64,000 nucleotides of DNA from Cephalotrichum gorgonifer (taxonomy: Eukaryota > Ascomycota > Sordariomycetes > Microascales > Microascaceae). Of the stretch, positions 37,071 to 48,638 are shown piece after piece. The DNA is taken from NCBI GenBank assembly GCA_900312665.1, contig ONZQ02000013.1, forward strand, positions 372,001 to 436,000. Reading direction: 5' to 3'. The translations under genes were made by a program, and so were the position numbers. The stretch's first letter is position 1. Each line of letters opens with the position of its first letter. Under the pieces are notes generated by a model, which was not told where the DNA came from, made no database searches, and saw nothing but the letters and a program-made list of their open reading frames with translations.

Positions 37071-39007
37071 TCAACTCCTCGCGGCGAGACATCGCAGCGC
37101 CTCGCGCGGGAAGCTCCGCTCCCTGGCCCTCTGCTCTCCGATCGAGTTCTGCGTGCGCATCCACGTCGCCCAGGCCAGCTGGCTCTTGGTCGTCGGCGGC
37201 GAGTGCTGTCGCCGGGACGCTGCGGCGCGCCGTTTGCGGGTCGAGCACCCTGTATACCTAGTTAGTTATCCGGAATCAACGCAGTTACTTGGGTCTGGGG
37301 ACAAGGCAAGGGTTGAGTGCATCGTACAGTCACACTAGAGGAGTGGTTAGCCATCAAGTAAATAAAATCAAGCGGCTATGGGGAGGGTGGGGAGGGTGGG
37401 GAGGCCCCGACTTACCAGCGTAGAGGTAGATCCTTCGTTGTGAGTGATGCAGTAGCCTCCTCCGCATCCAGTGCAGCACTTCTGCGTACGGCTTATACAG
37501 TCGTTGCACTAGTACCTGTCAGCCCTGCCTACCTACTCCGTCCCCTCCTCATATCACTTACACCGTATCCGCACTCAAGGCAGCTCCGATGAACCTGAGA
37601 CAACCCCGAATGTTAGCCAAAGGCTCGACGGGGATACACAAAAGGGAGAGAGGTCCGCTGGCCGCTAGCGCTGACGGACGCGCGTACAATTACAGTCCCC
37701 AGGTCTCAAATCAGTGACCGCATGAGCGGCACACCCCAACCTGGTTCCTAGCGTCCAACAGCGTGACGGGCACTACAGGGGGCGCAGAGGCCATTCCGTA
37801 CCTTTCTAGCGCCGTACTCGAAATCGGCGACGGCGGAGAGGCCTGATTGGGGGGGCGTGTAGCACGCCTCGCACCACCAGACGTTGCAGGTCGCGCAGTG
37901 GCGGTCCTGGACGCAGGCGGAGCACCGGGCGACGAAGGACATGCCGGTCGACGTCGGGAAGGTGGCGGCCCTCAGCGATGAGGACAGCAGCGGGACGTCA
38001 GGGAGGAGCGGCAGCTGAGACTTGTCCGCTGCTGAGTGGAAGCTGGTGAGGCCCTCGGGAGCGGAGCCGCAGCCACGACACCCCGGAAGGGCGACGGTTG
38101 CCGCGGCCCACGGGTTACCGGCAGGTACGGTCCCCGTCGCAGTCGAGTTGAGGTGGCAGGGTCCGGTGCAGAGCACGGCGTCGAAGGCGATGATTCCCTG
38201 GCAGTCGATCAGGGTATTCGCCCACTCGGCAGAGATGTCGCGCTGCACGACTCTCCCCTTCACGTCGTACCAAAGGTCCCCACTCGCCGCCCCGGACGAA
38301 GCCTCCTCTCCGTGGGCGGGGGTGGCAGGCTTCTTCGAGAGAGAGTCCCTGGAGGGCTCGGTGAAGATGTATAAGCCCTTCAGTTTAGGCGTTCCAGCCG
38401 GTCTGGATGGTCGACATGCGTACTTCAGCACGCCTCTGAGACCGCGCTCATTGAGGTTCTTGACACCGCGGACGGACAGGATGCGGACGTTGTACGCCGG
38501 GTTAGTGATGATTTCGTTGCAAAGCTCGGCTGTGACGGACAGGCCGTCTAGCACGAGTGTCTGCACGTCGCTCAGGAGATCCCTGCGTTGGAGGGTAGCA
38601 AATACGCCACGGAGGGGGCGGGAATAGAAACTGGGGGGAAGTGTTAGCCAAGGGTTCTCCCATGATCGGCTGGGGGACGGCGGGAGAGCTATGCGGCGCG
38701 GGACCCGGAAGACTTACTCATCTTCAGTGACATTCTCATCGTCCTGGTCATTGCGCCATGCTTCGCCGCTGTGGGAGAGATCAAGCTTGGCGGCCTTTAC
38801 GACGGAGAGATCGAGGTGGCGGAAGACGCCGGGGGAATGGTGGACGAGGTGCCGGAAGTCGTTGCTGGTGGCGCCGAGTGCTAGTCTGTCCCGGGCCGTG
38901 AGGTGGGGTGCGGTGTGTTGGAGGACGAGGTGGTTGGTGAGGAGGGAGAGGAGGTTCGTGTTGGGACGAGTATCGCGTTCGGTTGGGTCGTGGGTGACGA
39001 TACTCAT
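37071..39007 (-). CDS. F-box protein with C-terminal Cys-rich zinc-binding tail (476 aa)
   Basis: Exons 39007-38718, 38630-37802, 37594-37562 (33 nt), 37508-37416 (93 nt), 37334-37328 (7 nt) and 37249-37071. The N-terminus has an F-box-like helix set (about 20-70, 'LLTNHLVLQHTAPHLTARDR' to 'GVFRHLDLS'), which would bind Skp1 in an SCF ubiquitin ligase. 'VQTLVLDGLSVTAELCNEII' and 'VRILSVRGVKNLNERGLRG' look like leucine-rich repeats. The tail has many CxxC pairs: 'CSACVQDRHCATCNVWWCEAC', 'CLECGYGCNDC', 'CCTGCGGGYC' and 'CDWC', probably binding several zinc ions. The last pair arises only if the 7 nt exon TGTGACT is included. If it is skipped, a different, less Cys-rich tail running to 36940 would result. 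Substrate unknown. Confidence 0.8.
37380..37405 (+). repeat. GGGGAGGGT tandem repeat inside an intron
   Basis: Nearly three copies of a 9 nt G-rich unit, with four G-runs on the plus strand, so it is C-rich in the pre-mRNA. It lies in the intron (37415-37335) directly before the predicted 7 nt exon of the F-box gene. It could form a G-quadruplex in DNA. Confidence 0.75.
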
Positions 39008-41321
39008 GTTATGCCACCGCGAAGCTTCCCCTGGTCGAATGTGAGTCTGGTGAACGGCTCAGGGGGGGCAGACGCGAGTTGGGCGGTGATGGGGCGCCGT
39101 TTGCGCCGCGGGAGGGATGAGAGTCTGAGAGTGGGCGAGGTGAGGTGATGGTCGCGTCTCCAAATGGATGGGCTCGTATCGCGGTTACAGGTTCACTAGT
39201 GGTCGCAAGTTGGGAAGATGATCGAAGTAAGAAAGAATCAAGATAACATTTTGATGAAGTGGACAGAGTATATGGATGTGTGTGTATGGAAAAGTGTAAA
39301 GTGAAACAATCAAGATATGTGGAAGGTGAGGTGGAGGCGGACTAATAAGTACGACTAAGAAAGTAGCAAGTAGTACGAGTGAGCAGTACTTGCTTTAATA
39401 TGATATCGCAAGACGGGCACGGGGTAGATCATAATAAAGGTACATGCAACCAAACAGCTAGCGACCTACTGGATAGTGCCCGTCATACCCGCGCGAAACA
39501 GGGAATAGGGCAAGGGGATCATTCCAGATGGGGCGCCCTAGCGGCGGTGGTACAAGTGGTGCAGGCGGTTAGGCTGATCCTCTCAAATGAAATATTCAGG
39601 ATGTGGCGTTCGAGTTGTTGGGAAGATACGCTTGGCCATGTCGGTTTCGGGGAGATCGCGGCACCGTACGGATAAGACCCATGTTACTCCGTTAAAGGCC
39701 GCCGTTCTGGGACCTACGCTAGCAATATGGCGGGGGGCTTGCAGCAAAGGAGGTCGTTCAGACAGGGTAAGAGACCTCTTCGTGGCCCGTGCTTGCCATG
39801 ATGGCGGGGACTTGGCGTTGAGTTGGGTGGGGCGTAATCTTGACTCGTGGGTTGTGAGGCCATATTTCTCCACCACCATCCCTGCCACGAGTCTTGTTCG
39901 TTTCAAGCCATTTCACCATCTCGTACGAAGGTGGTCGGGGTCGTGCCACACATTACCATTATCCCGCGTAACCAACAATGAACCCATCCATCTGACAGGC
40001 TGGCCCACCCACCCTCCGACGCAACCTGCTGCTGCTGCAGCTCCCCCCACACACCCAAGCCCGCCTGATATGCGCCCCTCGTCGCCCAGTCCCACGCCCA
40101 AACTTCATTCCTCCGACCCACCCTTACACGAGTGTAACATCGGATCTGGGGGGTGCCGGCCTTTTCTTTGACTAATTCGCGAGTATAAATCCCTCGCCCG
40201 GACAAATATATTACCTATGATCTACGCTATCATCACAGCCACTAGTCTCAAAGGCCTCATAGCTTCTCTCTCGGACCCCTCGGCCGACGAAATCGATGGC
40301 GGCTGAAATCCGCTAGGGTGGCGTACCGAGATCCCGGGTGGGGTCGAATCCATGACGCGACGTTTGAGGGCGGCCATCTTGTCACGAGGCAGGCCGTTTC
40401 TAGAAGGTGGGCGGGAGAAGAGGGTTTACCAGTACGAGTAGACACGTAACGCTTGTGGGACGTCAGAGAACCCTGGCCTTTAATACCCAGCCGCTGACGC
40501 ACTCGGCGATCGCTGAGATCTCTTTATAACATGTCCCCGCGCTCGGAGATCTACAGCTACTCTCGTGGGGCCAAGGCCACCTTTCCTCGAAATGCGTTCT
40601 CGATCTGTTCTCGGAGGATGAGGACAGGCTGAGGAAGCTGGGAAGGACGATTAGCGCACCATGTTTTTATCGAAGAGAAGGATGTTCAGATGAGGGAGGG
40701 TAAGTTTCGTCTTTATTCTATTCTGTGATACGTAGATATTCCTGCCTTCTTTGGGCTGGACAGAGAAGCCCAACCCTTCCATTGTCCCCGTCTTGGTTTG
40801 GTTCTTCAGACCCACCAAAGATATCCCTTGTAGTCAGCGTGAGCATAATAGAGTGTAATACTCCGTACAGAGCAGTTCAATCATGTGCCCCACGATTATG
40901 TCATCCTCCCCACTATCTGCATGCCCCACCAAGACAGGCACAGGCAGCGGAATGACGCACTGGAGATAACCTCAAATCTGCAGCTCAATCCTAGCAGCGC
41001 CCAAGTCCCGGGCCTTAGCTTCTTCGACGGCCTGGTTTGGAGATGGCGGCCCGTCCCGAAACTATCTCCCCATTCTCACATCCCCCCCGCCCCTAGTTCA
41101 CAGCTATAGGGCACCTTTCAACCCTTGTATGTTTCGCCGCCACCGTCACCGTCTCTGATGGAACCTCGAAGAATCGTCTGCTGACATATCTCATTGAGCC
41201 CCCAGAGCTCAATTTGACCGAGTTCCCTTCCGCCGGCCTTACCCCTACGCCTCCTACGTTACTCCTCGAACGTGCAGTTTGCCAATAATTCCAACAAGTC
41301 TGCCTACGATATATACCAGCT
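39008..41321. promoter_or_regulatory. Divergent gene-free region
   Basis: 2.3 kb between the starts of the F-box gene (-) and the UFD1-like gene (+). One TACGAGTA octamer at 40433. The 194-codon open frame at 39587-40171 has a Pro/Ala/His-rich end, no introns and no resemblance to a known protein, so it is not called. Confidence 0.45.
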
Positions 41322-43563
41322 ATGGACGACCCTTTCGATGTGCGGTGGCAGTCCGCCTTTACAACAGACCCTGCCTCGAGGGCCAAGAGCCGGGGGCTCC
41401 AGGGCGACAGGATATTGCTACCGCAATCCGCTCTAGAGGCCATAATGGCCGCGCCAAGGTCGGGGAATGACATGACTACGAACGACGGACTGAGACTACC
41501 GTTCCCGCTCATGTTTAGGCTACAGAACAGGACTAATGGCCGCGTTGTGTACTCGGGCGTGCGGGAGTTCATAGGGGAAGAAAGTCAGATCGGCCTCACA
41601 TCCTACCTCGAGCAGGCCCTCGGAATCGAAGACAAGGACACCGCGGAGATCACAGTCACGACCAAGCAGGTGCCCAAGGGGACATATATACGGCTGCGGC
41701 CCCTCGAGCCGGGTTACAACCCGGACGACTGGCGACCCATCCTCGAGCGGGAGCTCGGCAAGAACTTCACCACCCTGACGAAAAACACCCACCTGCACGT
41801 CAAGGGCGCGGGGGGCGACGAGTTTAAGTTTCTGTTGGACAAGGTGGAGCCCGAGGGCGAGGCGATTTGCGTCGTCGACACCGACGTCGAGGTCGACATT
41901 GAGGCCCTTGATGAGGACCAGGCAAGGGAGACGCTCAAGATAATAGCTGCTAGGACAAGTAAGAAGCCGACAGGGAACTCAGCCGGTGGCGAGATCGATA
42001 TCTGGAAGGACGTGGAGGGATACGTGGTGCCCGGCTCGTACGTCGATTTCGAACTCCCGTCGTGGGACCGTACGCGACCACTCTCTATCGAGCTCTCCTT
42101 CGATGACGAGGAAGGCCTAGACCTCTTTGCGGTCCCTCGCTCTACGCGATACAGAAGCCCGCCCCGGGAAAGCGAACATAAGTGGGGAGACTTCACCACA
42201 AGGTCAGATGGCCATAAGTCGATCACGATACAGCCGACCGATCCGGCCATCGAATCTTGCGAGAAGCTTCTTATCTCCGTATACTCACACAGACCGGCTG
42301 CGCCTTCTAGCGCGAAGGGGAAGGCGCCGGCCCCGATAGCACAGCGATTCGTCTTGCGGGCGAGGATAGCAGAGAGCGACGGCGGCTCCAAGGATGCCGA
42401 GATGGAGGATGCAGACGGCGCACCCGACGGCCAGCAGAAGTGCAAGAACTGCGCACAGTGGGTCCCCAAGGCGTCGTTCTTCCTCCACGAGAGCTTCTGC
42501 TTGCGAAACAACGTAACCTGTAAAGACTGTGGCCGGGTATTCAAGAAAAACTCCGAAGAGTTCCGCCAGCACTGGCACTGCGTGCACAAGGACGCCTGTG
42601 ACTTGTTTCCGGACAGCTTCGGGAACACAGATGTTGGGTACGTAACCCTCTCCTCCGTTCCTGGCACCTCCCTCGGGACCATTTGCTAACACTGAACTCC
42701 AACGTAGGCATGAGAGGCACCGCTTGGCCTTCCACTCTCAACACGACTGCCCATCCTGCGACTTCTCTACCCACGATCTCCCCGAGCTAGCGAGACACCG
42801 GACGACCGACTGCCCCGCCAAGATCATCCTCTGCCAGTTCTGCCACCTCGAAGTCCCCCAGGGCGGAGACGGCACACCCTCCCCCGAGATGCGCCTCACG
42901 GGCCTGACGGCGCACGAGATAGAAGACGGGTCGCGGACGACGCAGTGCAGCCTCTGCGACCGCATCCTGCGCCTCCGGGAGGTGGAGCCCCACATGAAGA
43001 ACCACAAACTCGCGCGCGCCTCGCAGCCCACCCCCGCGCTCTGCCGCAACGTCAACTGCGGGCGTACGCTCTACGGGGTGGGGTCCCGGGGCCCGCTCTC
43101 GGCCCGCACGTCGTCGGCATCGGAGAGCCACCAGAACGAGCTGGGGCTGTGCGGGACGTGCTTCTCGGCGCTCTACTCTAGCGTCTACGACCCCGAGGGA
43201 AAGGCGATGCGGCGGCGGATCGAGCGTAGGTACCTCATGCAGCTGAACTCCGGGTGCGGGAAGGGCTGGTGCGCGAATGAGTGGTGCAAGACGCACCGGT
43301 CCAACGCGGGCCTCGAGCCGCTGGGCTCGAGCATGAAGGAGGCCGTGCCCCTGGTGAGGCCGCTCGTGCAGTCGGCCTTCGATACGACGGCACCCATGTA
43401 CTTCTGCGTGGACGAGATGAGCACCATAAGCAGGTTCGTGGCGGGGGAACTTGCGAAAGAGGGGAGATATGAGCTCGGGTGGTGCGTTGCGGCGGGTGAG
43501 GCCGCGAAAGGAGATATGGGTGGTGCGAGGGAGTGGCTGGAGATGTGGGGAAATGCTAAGTGA
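41322..43563 (+). CDS. UFD1-like protein with zinc fingers and a C-terminal AZUL-like domain (723 aa)
   Basis: Exons 41322-42637 and 42708-43563; intron with GTACGT donor, GCTAACACTGAAC branch and CGTAG acceptor, phase 2. Residues about 10-210 resemble the double-psi barrel of Ufd1, the Cdc48 adaptor that delivers ubiquitylated substrates ('RILLPQSALEAI', 'PLMFRLQNR', 'FIGEESQIGL', 'KGTYIRLRPL'). Cys/His-rich modules follow: 'CKNCAQWVP', 'CKDCGRVFK', 'HDCPSCDFSTHDLPELARHR' and 'CSLCDRIL', like TRAF/C2H2 fingers. The end (about 604-690), 'IERRYLMQLNSGCGKGWC' and 'ANEWCKTHRSNAG', matches the AZUL zinc domain found at the N-terminus of UBE3A. Canonical yeast Ufd1 is half this length, so this is a second, larger Ufd1-type adaptor. 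It likely works in ubiquitin-dependent degradation. Confidence 0.85.
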
Positions 43564-44128
43564 CATTAACGTTTGGGATGTTGATTTTCTGGGGAGTTAA
43601 GGTGGGGACACAAGTATAGAATATATATAGATTTTGGACATGTTTCATGCCCTGCAACTGCTATATGTCGGGCGTGGTGGTGCAGTTTTATATCCTCGGG
43701 TATCGTCGGGGCTGCCCAACGTCAGAGGCTCTCACCGACCTTCGCAATACGGCCTGGACACAATATTATACTTCACCGGGAGGGATGTCATCCTCAACCC
43801 CTTTGGGCCGGTGGCGTTCCCCGGAATTAGTTCCCCACATGGTGTCCCGAGTAATAATTACATGCCGAGACATGTTTCCCCGCGGAATCCACGCTTACCC
43901 TTGGCCTAGCCAAACACCGCCAAGGAGGGTTCGCCAAGAACTCAACACGACGCTTGGCATGTGCACCCAACGACATGATCGTGGCTTAGCCGGAACACGG
44001 GGTCGTCGGGTCAGGCCCCTGGAAAACTTGCAGTTCGAGATTTTTGTCGCCATGCCTCCTCTTCGCCTCCCGAGAAAGTCTTCTTCTATAACTTTGTAAA
44101 TGACTTGCATATAATGCTATGAGACAGA
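43564..44128. other. Intergenic region, no gene seen
   Basis: 565 bp between two plus-strand genes; terminator of the UFD1-like gene and promoter of the SET gene. Confidence 0.45.
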
Positions 44129-45663
44129 ATGCGTCTCCTGGTCCCCTTCTACCTCTCCTATGCCGTGCTGGCCACGGCCCTCTCTCCGGACGTCCCGGAG
44201 CAGGCGGAACCCCCGGCCGACACCTGTCCACCAAAGAACATCACGGCCCTCCTCACCAACGCTGCCTCCCACACTACCTGCCCGCTCCCGACCGGCCCGT
44301 CCGCAAGCCGTAAACCCGGGGCGCCATGGACGCACACGCCCCTCTGCAGCACCACATCCGGCGCCCAGACCTACTGCCTCTTCAGCTCGACCCCGTTCGG
44401 CACCAACGGCCTCTCCCTCATCGCGGCGCCCGAGACGGCGTCCTCGCTGGCCCCGGTTCTGACGCAGATCCACCACTCCTCCCTCCCATCTCCCTCCTCA
44501 GCGCGGAACCTCACCCTCGAACCCGCGACCGCGGTGCGAGACTTCCCCGGGAGGGGCAAGGGCCTGGTGGCCACGAGGCCCATCCGCGGCGGGGAGACGT
44601 TCCTGCTCGACCACGCCTCGCTGGTGGTCGGGGCGGGCTTCTTCGAGGACGTGGGGGACGCGGAGAGGGCGGCGATGCTGGGCGAGGCGGTGGATAGGCT
44701 GGTCGAGCCCGCTGCCGTGAGGGGCCTGGACAGGGCCGGGGGCGGGGGAGACGTGGTGGGCGACGTGGTGCGGACGAATAGCTTCAGGTCTAAGCTGGAT
44801 GTCGGGAACGTCTTCGTGCTGTTTCCACTTATATCCGTTAGTTTCATCCACGTTTCCTTACTCCCCCACCCGCCCATGCGGGCGCCGGGGCTACTCCACT
44901 CTTCTTCGCTCGAACTAACGACTCGGATGCTAATTTTGGTTTGTTCAGCGGGTTAATCACGCTTGCAAGCCAAAGTAAGTCCCACACAAGACCCAGCCCC
45001 GGAGCCCATAGGCCGGGAGCCCGGCTAACACCCTCCAGTGCCTTCATCCGCCACGCATCCCACGGCCTCATAGCCGGCGTCGCCGCCTTCCGTGACATCA
45101 TGCCGGGAGAGGAGATAACCATTAGCTGTAAGCTCAATCTAACGTCATAACCCCCCTTTCCCTTTTCCTTTTGCCTCCCCATTAGGATACCCCGTCCCAA
45201 AAACAAACAACCTAACCGTTACCACCTCTCCAAAGACATCCCGCTCCAGCAGCCCACCCCGAGCCGCCAGGCTCTCCTGCGCAAGAATTGGAACTTCACC
45301 TGCACCTGCCCCCTCTGCACCTCCCCGCCATCGACCCTCTCCGCAAACGACGCCCTGCGGAGGAAGCTCCAGGGCGTCGAGGCGGACGCCATATCCGCCA
45401 TCCGCGCGCGGGACCTCCCCGCGGCGATGGACAATCTCAGGGTGCTGGAGGCCGGGTTCGTGGCGGAGGGGCTGTGGCCTCTTCTGCAGGACATCTATCA
45501 GGTCCTGGCGACGGTGTGCTGGGCCATGGGCAAACGGGAGGACGCGGTCGGGTATCTGCAGAGGAAGCTCGACATGAGGGATGGTTACGGGAGGCTGGAG
45601 GTCGGAGATAGGGGGCTTGAGTTGGGGGAGGAAATAGGGAGGCTTGAGAGGCCAGGGAGGTGA
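44129..45663 (+). CDS. SET-domain protein with N-terminal signal peptide (416 aa)
   Basis: Exons 44129-44836, 44949-44974 (26 nt), 45039-45127 and 45236-45663. Residues 1-19 (RLLVPFYLSYAVLATAL) look like a signal peptide, then a Cys-containing N-terminal region. The SET domain begins at 'RGKGLVATRPIRGGETFL', continues with 'VNHACKPNAFIRHASHGL' (residues 238-255; NHxCxPN is the lysine-methyltransferase signature) and 'GEEITISYIPL' (Tyr275), and is followed by a post-SET-like 'WNFTCTCPLC'. The last acceptor was set at 45234-45235 (AAAG). The nearer AG at 45188-45189 would give an immediate stop, while the chosen one restores the conserved SY-IPL stretch. The domain is split by a long insertion after 'FEDVGDAERAAM'. 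Fungal relatives are usually annotated 'SET domain-containing protein 5'. Target unknown. Confidence 0.85.
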
Positions 45664-47626
45664 CGACCCATAGACTGGATGAATTTCGTCAACATTTTGA
45701 GGGCTGAAGGGGCGTCACGGAGGATCTGGCCGTCCCCCCCGGAAGTTCAGCCGGCCGGGCTTAGAGGCCCGCCCACACAGCCGGGCGCGTATTACAAGCA
45801 CCCCCCTCCCGCCGATATACACCACCGGGTTGAAGCGAGTGGACTCCTCGCGGAGTCTATTGCACGAGAGTCCTGGCTCACTCGTTCCACCAACCGGGAG
45901 CTCAGCAATAATTCTCCCTCGCCGATTGCGAGAGTTATTTCTTTCCGGCAAGGTATTTAACCCCGGACAGGGAGTCTACGTTCACGGTTCCGTACCCCAG
46001 CTGCGTATGGCCTGGGGTGTGGAGTTCCTGAGAAGTCAAAGGACAAAAACCGTGGGAGTCGGAGTTCTACAAATACATCGAGATGAGAGTACGGAGTAAC
46101 AAAGGTACGCAATCTTGGGGTATATGAACCCTCGAGTTAGCCCACGACTATTACTCCGGCTGCGGCTTCTCCGGGGGTCTTCGTTAAGGGGGTACAGACC
46201 AACCCCAACCTACCACAAACTACATACCCCTGCGAACCATCCATCCTCTTTCGAGAGCTCTCTTCATAGTCCATAGTCGTAGTCCCATCTACCTGAGGGA
46301 AACCTCGTTGTATTTCGCTTGGGATTAGGTTCGATGGATAAATTGAAAGCCTTACGTCCATTTCTGCATTCCCCTCCTCCCCCTGTGCTGCGCTGAAACG
46401 AACGCAATATCCCGCGCCTACCCGCCACTTACACGCCGTCGACACCCCTTACACGGCTTGGCAGCAGCGTTTCCTTGAATATTACCTAACAAATAGCGAA
46501 CGGATCGAAAGACTTGCCTACGAGCTCAAATCATTCAATCTGTATTCGCAAGCAAATTAAATATGCTGGTACACCTGTGTGAGCGCCTCTCTCGGTACCG
46601 CGATCTTGCATGAGCCAAGAAGAGGAAGGACTCAGTAACAATACCTTGAGAGAGATGAAGTTCGGAGTCTGCTATCACGTGTGCACTACCGAGCGTTACA
46701 CCCGGTTGTCATATGCATATCGATAGTTTATATTACCGGGCAACTTCCCAAGCCAAGCTTGAAATTACCCGAGAAGATTTGGTGGAGGGGGAAGAACATG
46801 GAAGGGTCTCCACTGGCGAGATCATCAGGGATAAGCTCCCACTATTCGTAAAAGAATCCGGGGTGCCCGGCCAGCCAGAGTAACATCCATGATCACCAAT
46901 AGCTCCGGGTAAATAGGAATGAGCGAGAGTGGCTCCGACTAGCGTTCCAGGCGAAGAGAACGCTCGTGCTACCCCGGATCTTCTACTCTCGACTCTGCCT
47001 TTGCAGATTCCACCGTCCAGGTTCGCCCATTTCTTCCGAATGAGGCTACTACTCCACAGTCTCCGCTAATACAAGGTAGCACGAGGTACGTTTAAAGGCT
47101 AATATCCGAGAGTGCCAGAGTAAACCGGGGTTGCATCGGAACTTGTCCCTCATTGCATTTATGCTAATATAGTAGAATACCACCCCAGACCCGCCCTAGA
47201 CCTCCAACGAATCGCTTTACAACGACAGACAAGAGGCAAACACCCCAAAAGCTATAATGGCTCGGACTGGGGGCAATATCAAGTCTTAGGGCATAACCGA
47301 AGAAGAAGTCTCAGGGTGTGGTGGACCAGATATTCCACGGTGGAAAAACCAGAGCTATCGTGAGCCGAGGTACGACGATGCCATCTCGAACTGAGTCCAC
47401 GAGTAGGACTGCGCCGCTACACACTTGGCCACCGGCGAGGATACCATCGCCAACCATGGCCTCCTCATCGTCTGCCCACCTGGGCCCGGGGGTCCATGCC
47501 ATCAAACCCGCGGCCAGGGAGATCTCAGTCTAAACGAGTATAAGATCCCCCCGAGGTCTCCGAAAGAAGCAAGATCGTCGAACCCCCAAGGACCTCCCTC
47601 ACCAATCCTCGTCTTAGAACACAGCC
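45664..47626. promoter_or_regulatory. 2 kb region upstream of the xylanase
   Basis: Separates the SET gene from the GH11 gene, both on the plus strand. No protein-like open frame. It is less GC-rich than the genes and contains the xylanase promoter, including a GGCTAA at 47097. Confidence 0.5.
47097..47102 (+). promoter_or_regulatory. GGCTAA, candidate XYR1/XlnR site
   Basis: The hexamer GGCTAA is the core binding site of the xylanase regulator XlnR/XYR1. It lies 525 bp before the GH11 start codon, a usual distance. A single hexamer is expected by chance about once in 2 kb when both strands are counted, so this is only suggestive. Confidence 0.3.
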
Positions 47627-48638
47627 ATGGTATCCTTTATCTCGCTCCTCTCCCTCTGCGCCGCGGCGGCCTCCGTCCTGGCCGCCCCCGGCGAGCTCGA
47701 CCGCCGCCAGTCGACCCCGAGCTCCACCGGCACCCACAACGGCTTCTACTACTCGTGGTGGACCGACGGCGGCTCGCAGGTGACCTACACCAACGGCGCC
47801 GGCGGCTCCTACAGCGTCAACTGGGCCTCGGGCGGTAACTTTGTCGGCGGCAAGGGCTGGAACCCCGGTGGTCCGAAGTGAGTTTCCCCCCTCCTCTCTC
47901 CCCCTATCCCTCCCCACACTCCACTCACTTGCCCCTTTACCCATTCACCAAACGAGCTATGCCCACCTTCCTAACACCTTCGCCAGGACCATCCAGTACT
48001 CCGGCCAGTACAACCCCAACGGCAACTCCTACCTCGCCGTCTACGGCTGGACCACCAACCCCCTGATCGAGTACTACATCGTCGAGTCCTACGGCACCTA
48101 CAACCCCGCCACCGGCGCCACCCGCAAGGGCTCCGTCACCTCCGACGGCGGCACCTACGACATCTACGTCTCCACCCGCACCAACGCCCCCTCCATCGAG
48201 GGCACCCGCACCTTCCAGCAGTACTGGTCCATCCGCACCTCCAAGCGCGTCGGCGGCACCGTCACCACGGGCAACCACTTCAACGCCTGGGCCCAGGTCG
48301 GACTGAACCTCGGCACCCACAACTACATGATCGTCGCGACCGAGGGCTACTTCAGCTCCGGATCGGCCAGCATCACCGTTGGGGAGGGTAGCAGTGGTGG
48401 TAGTGGCGGCGGTAACGGCGGTGGCGGTAACGGTGGCGGCGGCAGCCAGGTGAGTTGTTACCCCTTGTCATCCCAAGAAAGAAGGAATACGTGAAATGGA
48501 GTAAAGGGAAGCTAACGGACCGGGATGTAGTGCGCCGCTATCTGGGGACAGTGTGGTGGACAAGGATGGTCCGGCCCGACCTGCTGCCAGTCGGGGACCT
48601 GCAGGGCCTCGAACCAGTGGTACTCCCAGTGCCAGTAG
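47627..48638 (+). CDS. GH11 endo-1,4-beta-xylanase with C-terminal CBM1 (273 aa)
   Basis: Exons 47627-47877, 47987-48449 and 48531-48638. Secreted enzyme that cuts the xylan backbone. A signal peptide (about 1-19) and short propeptide ending at Arg26-Arg27 (Kex2-type site) precede the beta-jelly-roll domain ('NGFYYSWWTDGGSQVTY', 'NPGGPKTIQYSG'). The two catalytic glutamates are Glu112 in 'NPLIEYYIVE' (nucleophile) and Glu203 in 'ATEGYFSSGSA' (acid/base). A Gly/Ser/Asn linker (about 218-238) leads to a cellulose-binding CBM1 (239-273, 'IWGQCGGQGWSGPTCC' and 'NQWYSQCQ') with six cysteines. The CBM1 sits on its own exon, so an alternative transcript retaining the last intron would lack it. Likely induced by xylan. 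Confidence 0.97.

Noticed and set aside
39587..40171. 194-codon open frame in the divergent region
   Set aside because: Mixed composition with a low-complexity Pro/Ala/His end, and open frames on the other strand; no protein family recognised.
9262..43563. Possible ubiquitin gene cluster (UBC6, F-box, UFD1-like)
   Set aside because: The three genes are spread over more than 30 kb with unrelated genes between and different strands; chance proximity is the simplest explanation.
19075..48638. Possible plant-biomass degradation cluster (AA8-AA12, ARA2, sugar transporter, GH11)
   Set aside because: Housekeeping genes (SIP5, ARP6, UFD1-like) lie between them and there is no local regulator; at most a loose regional enrichment.
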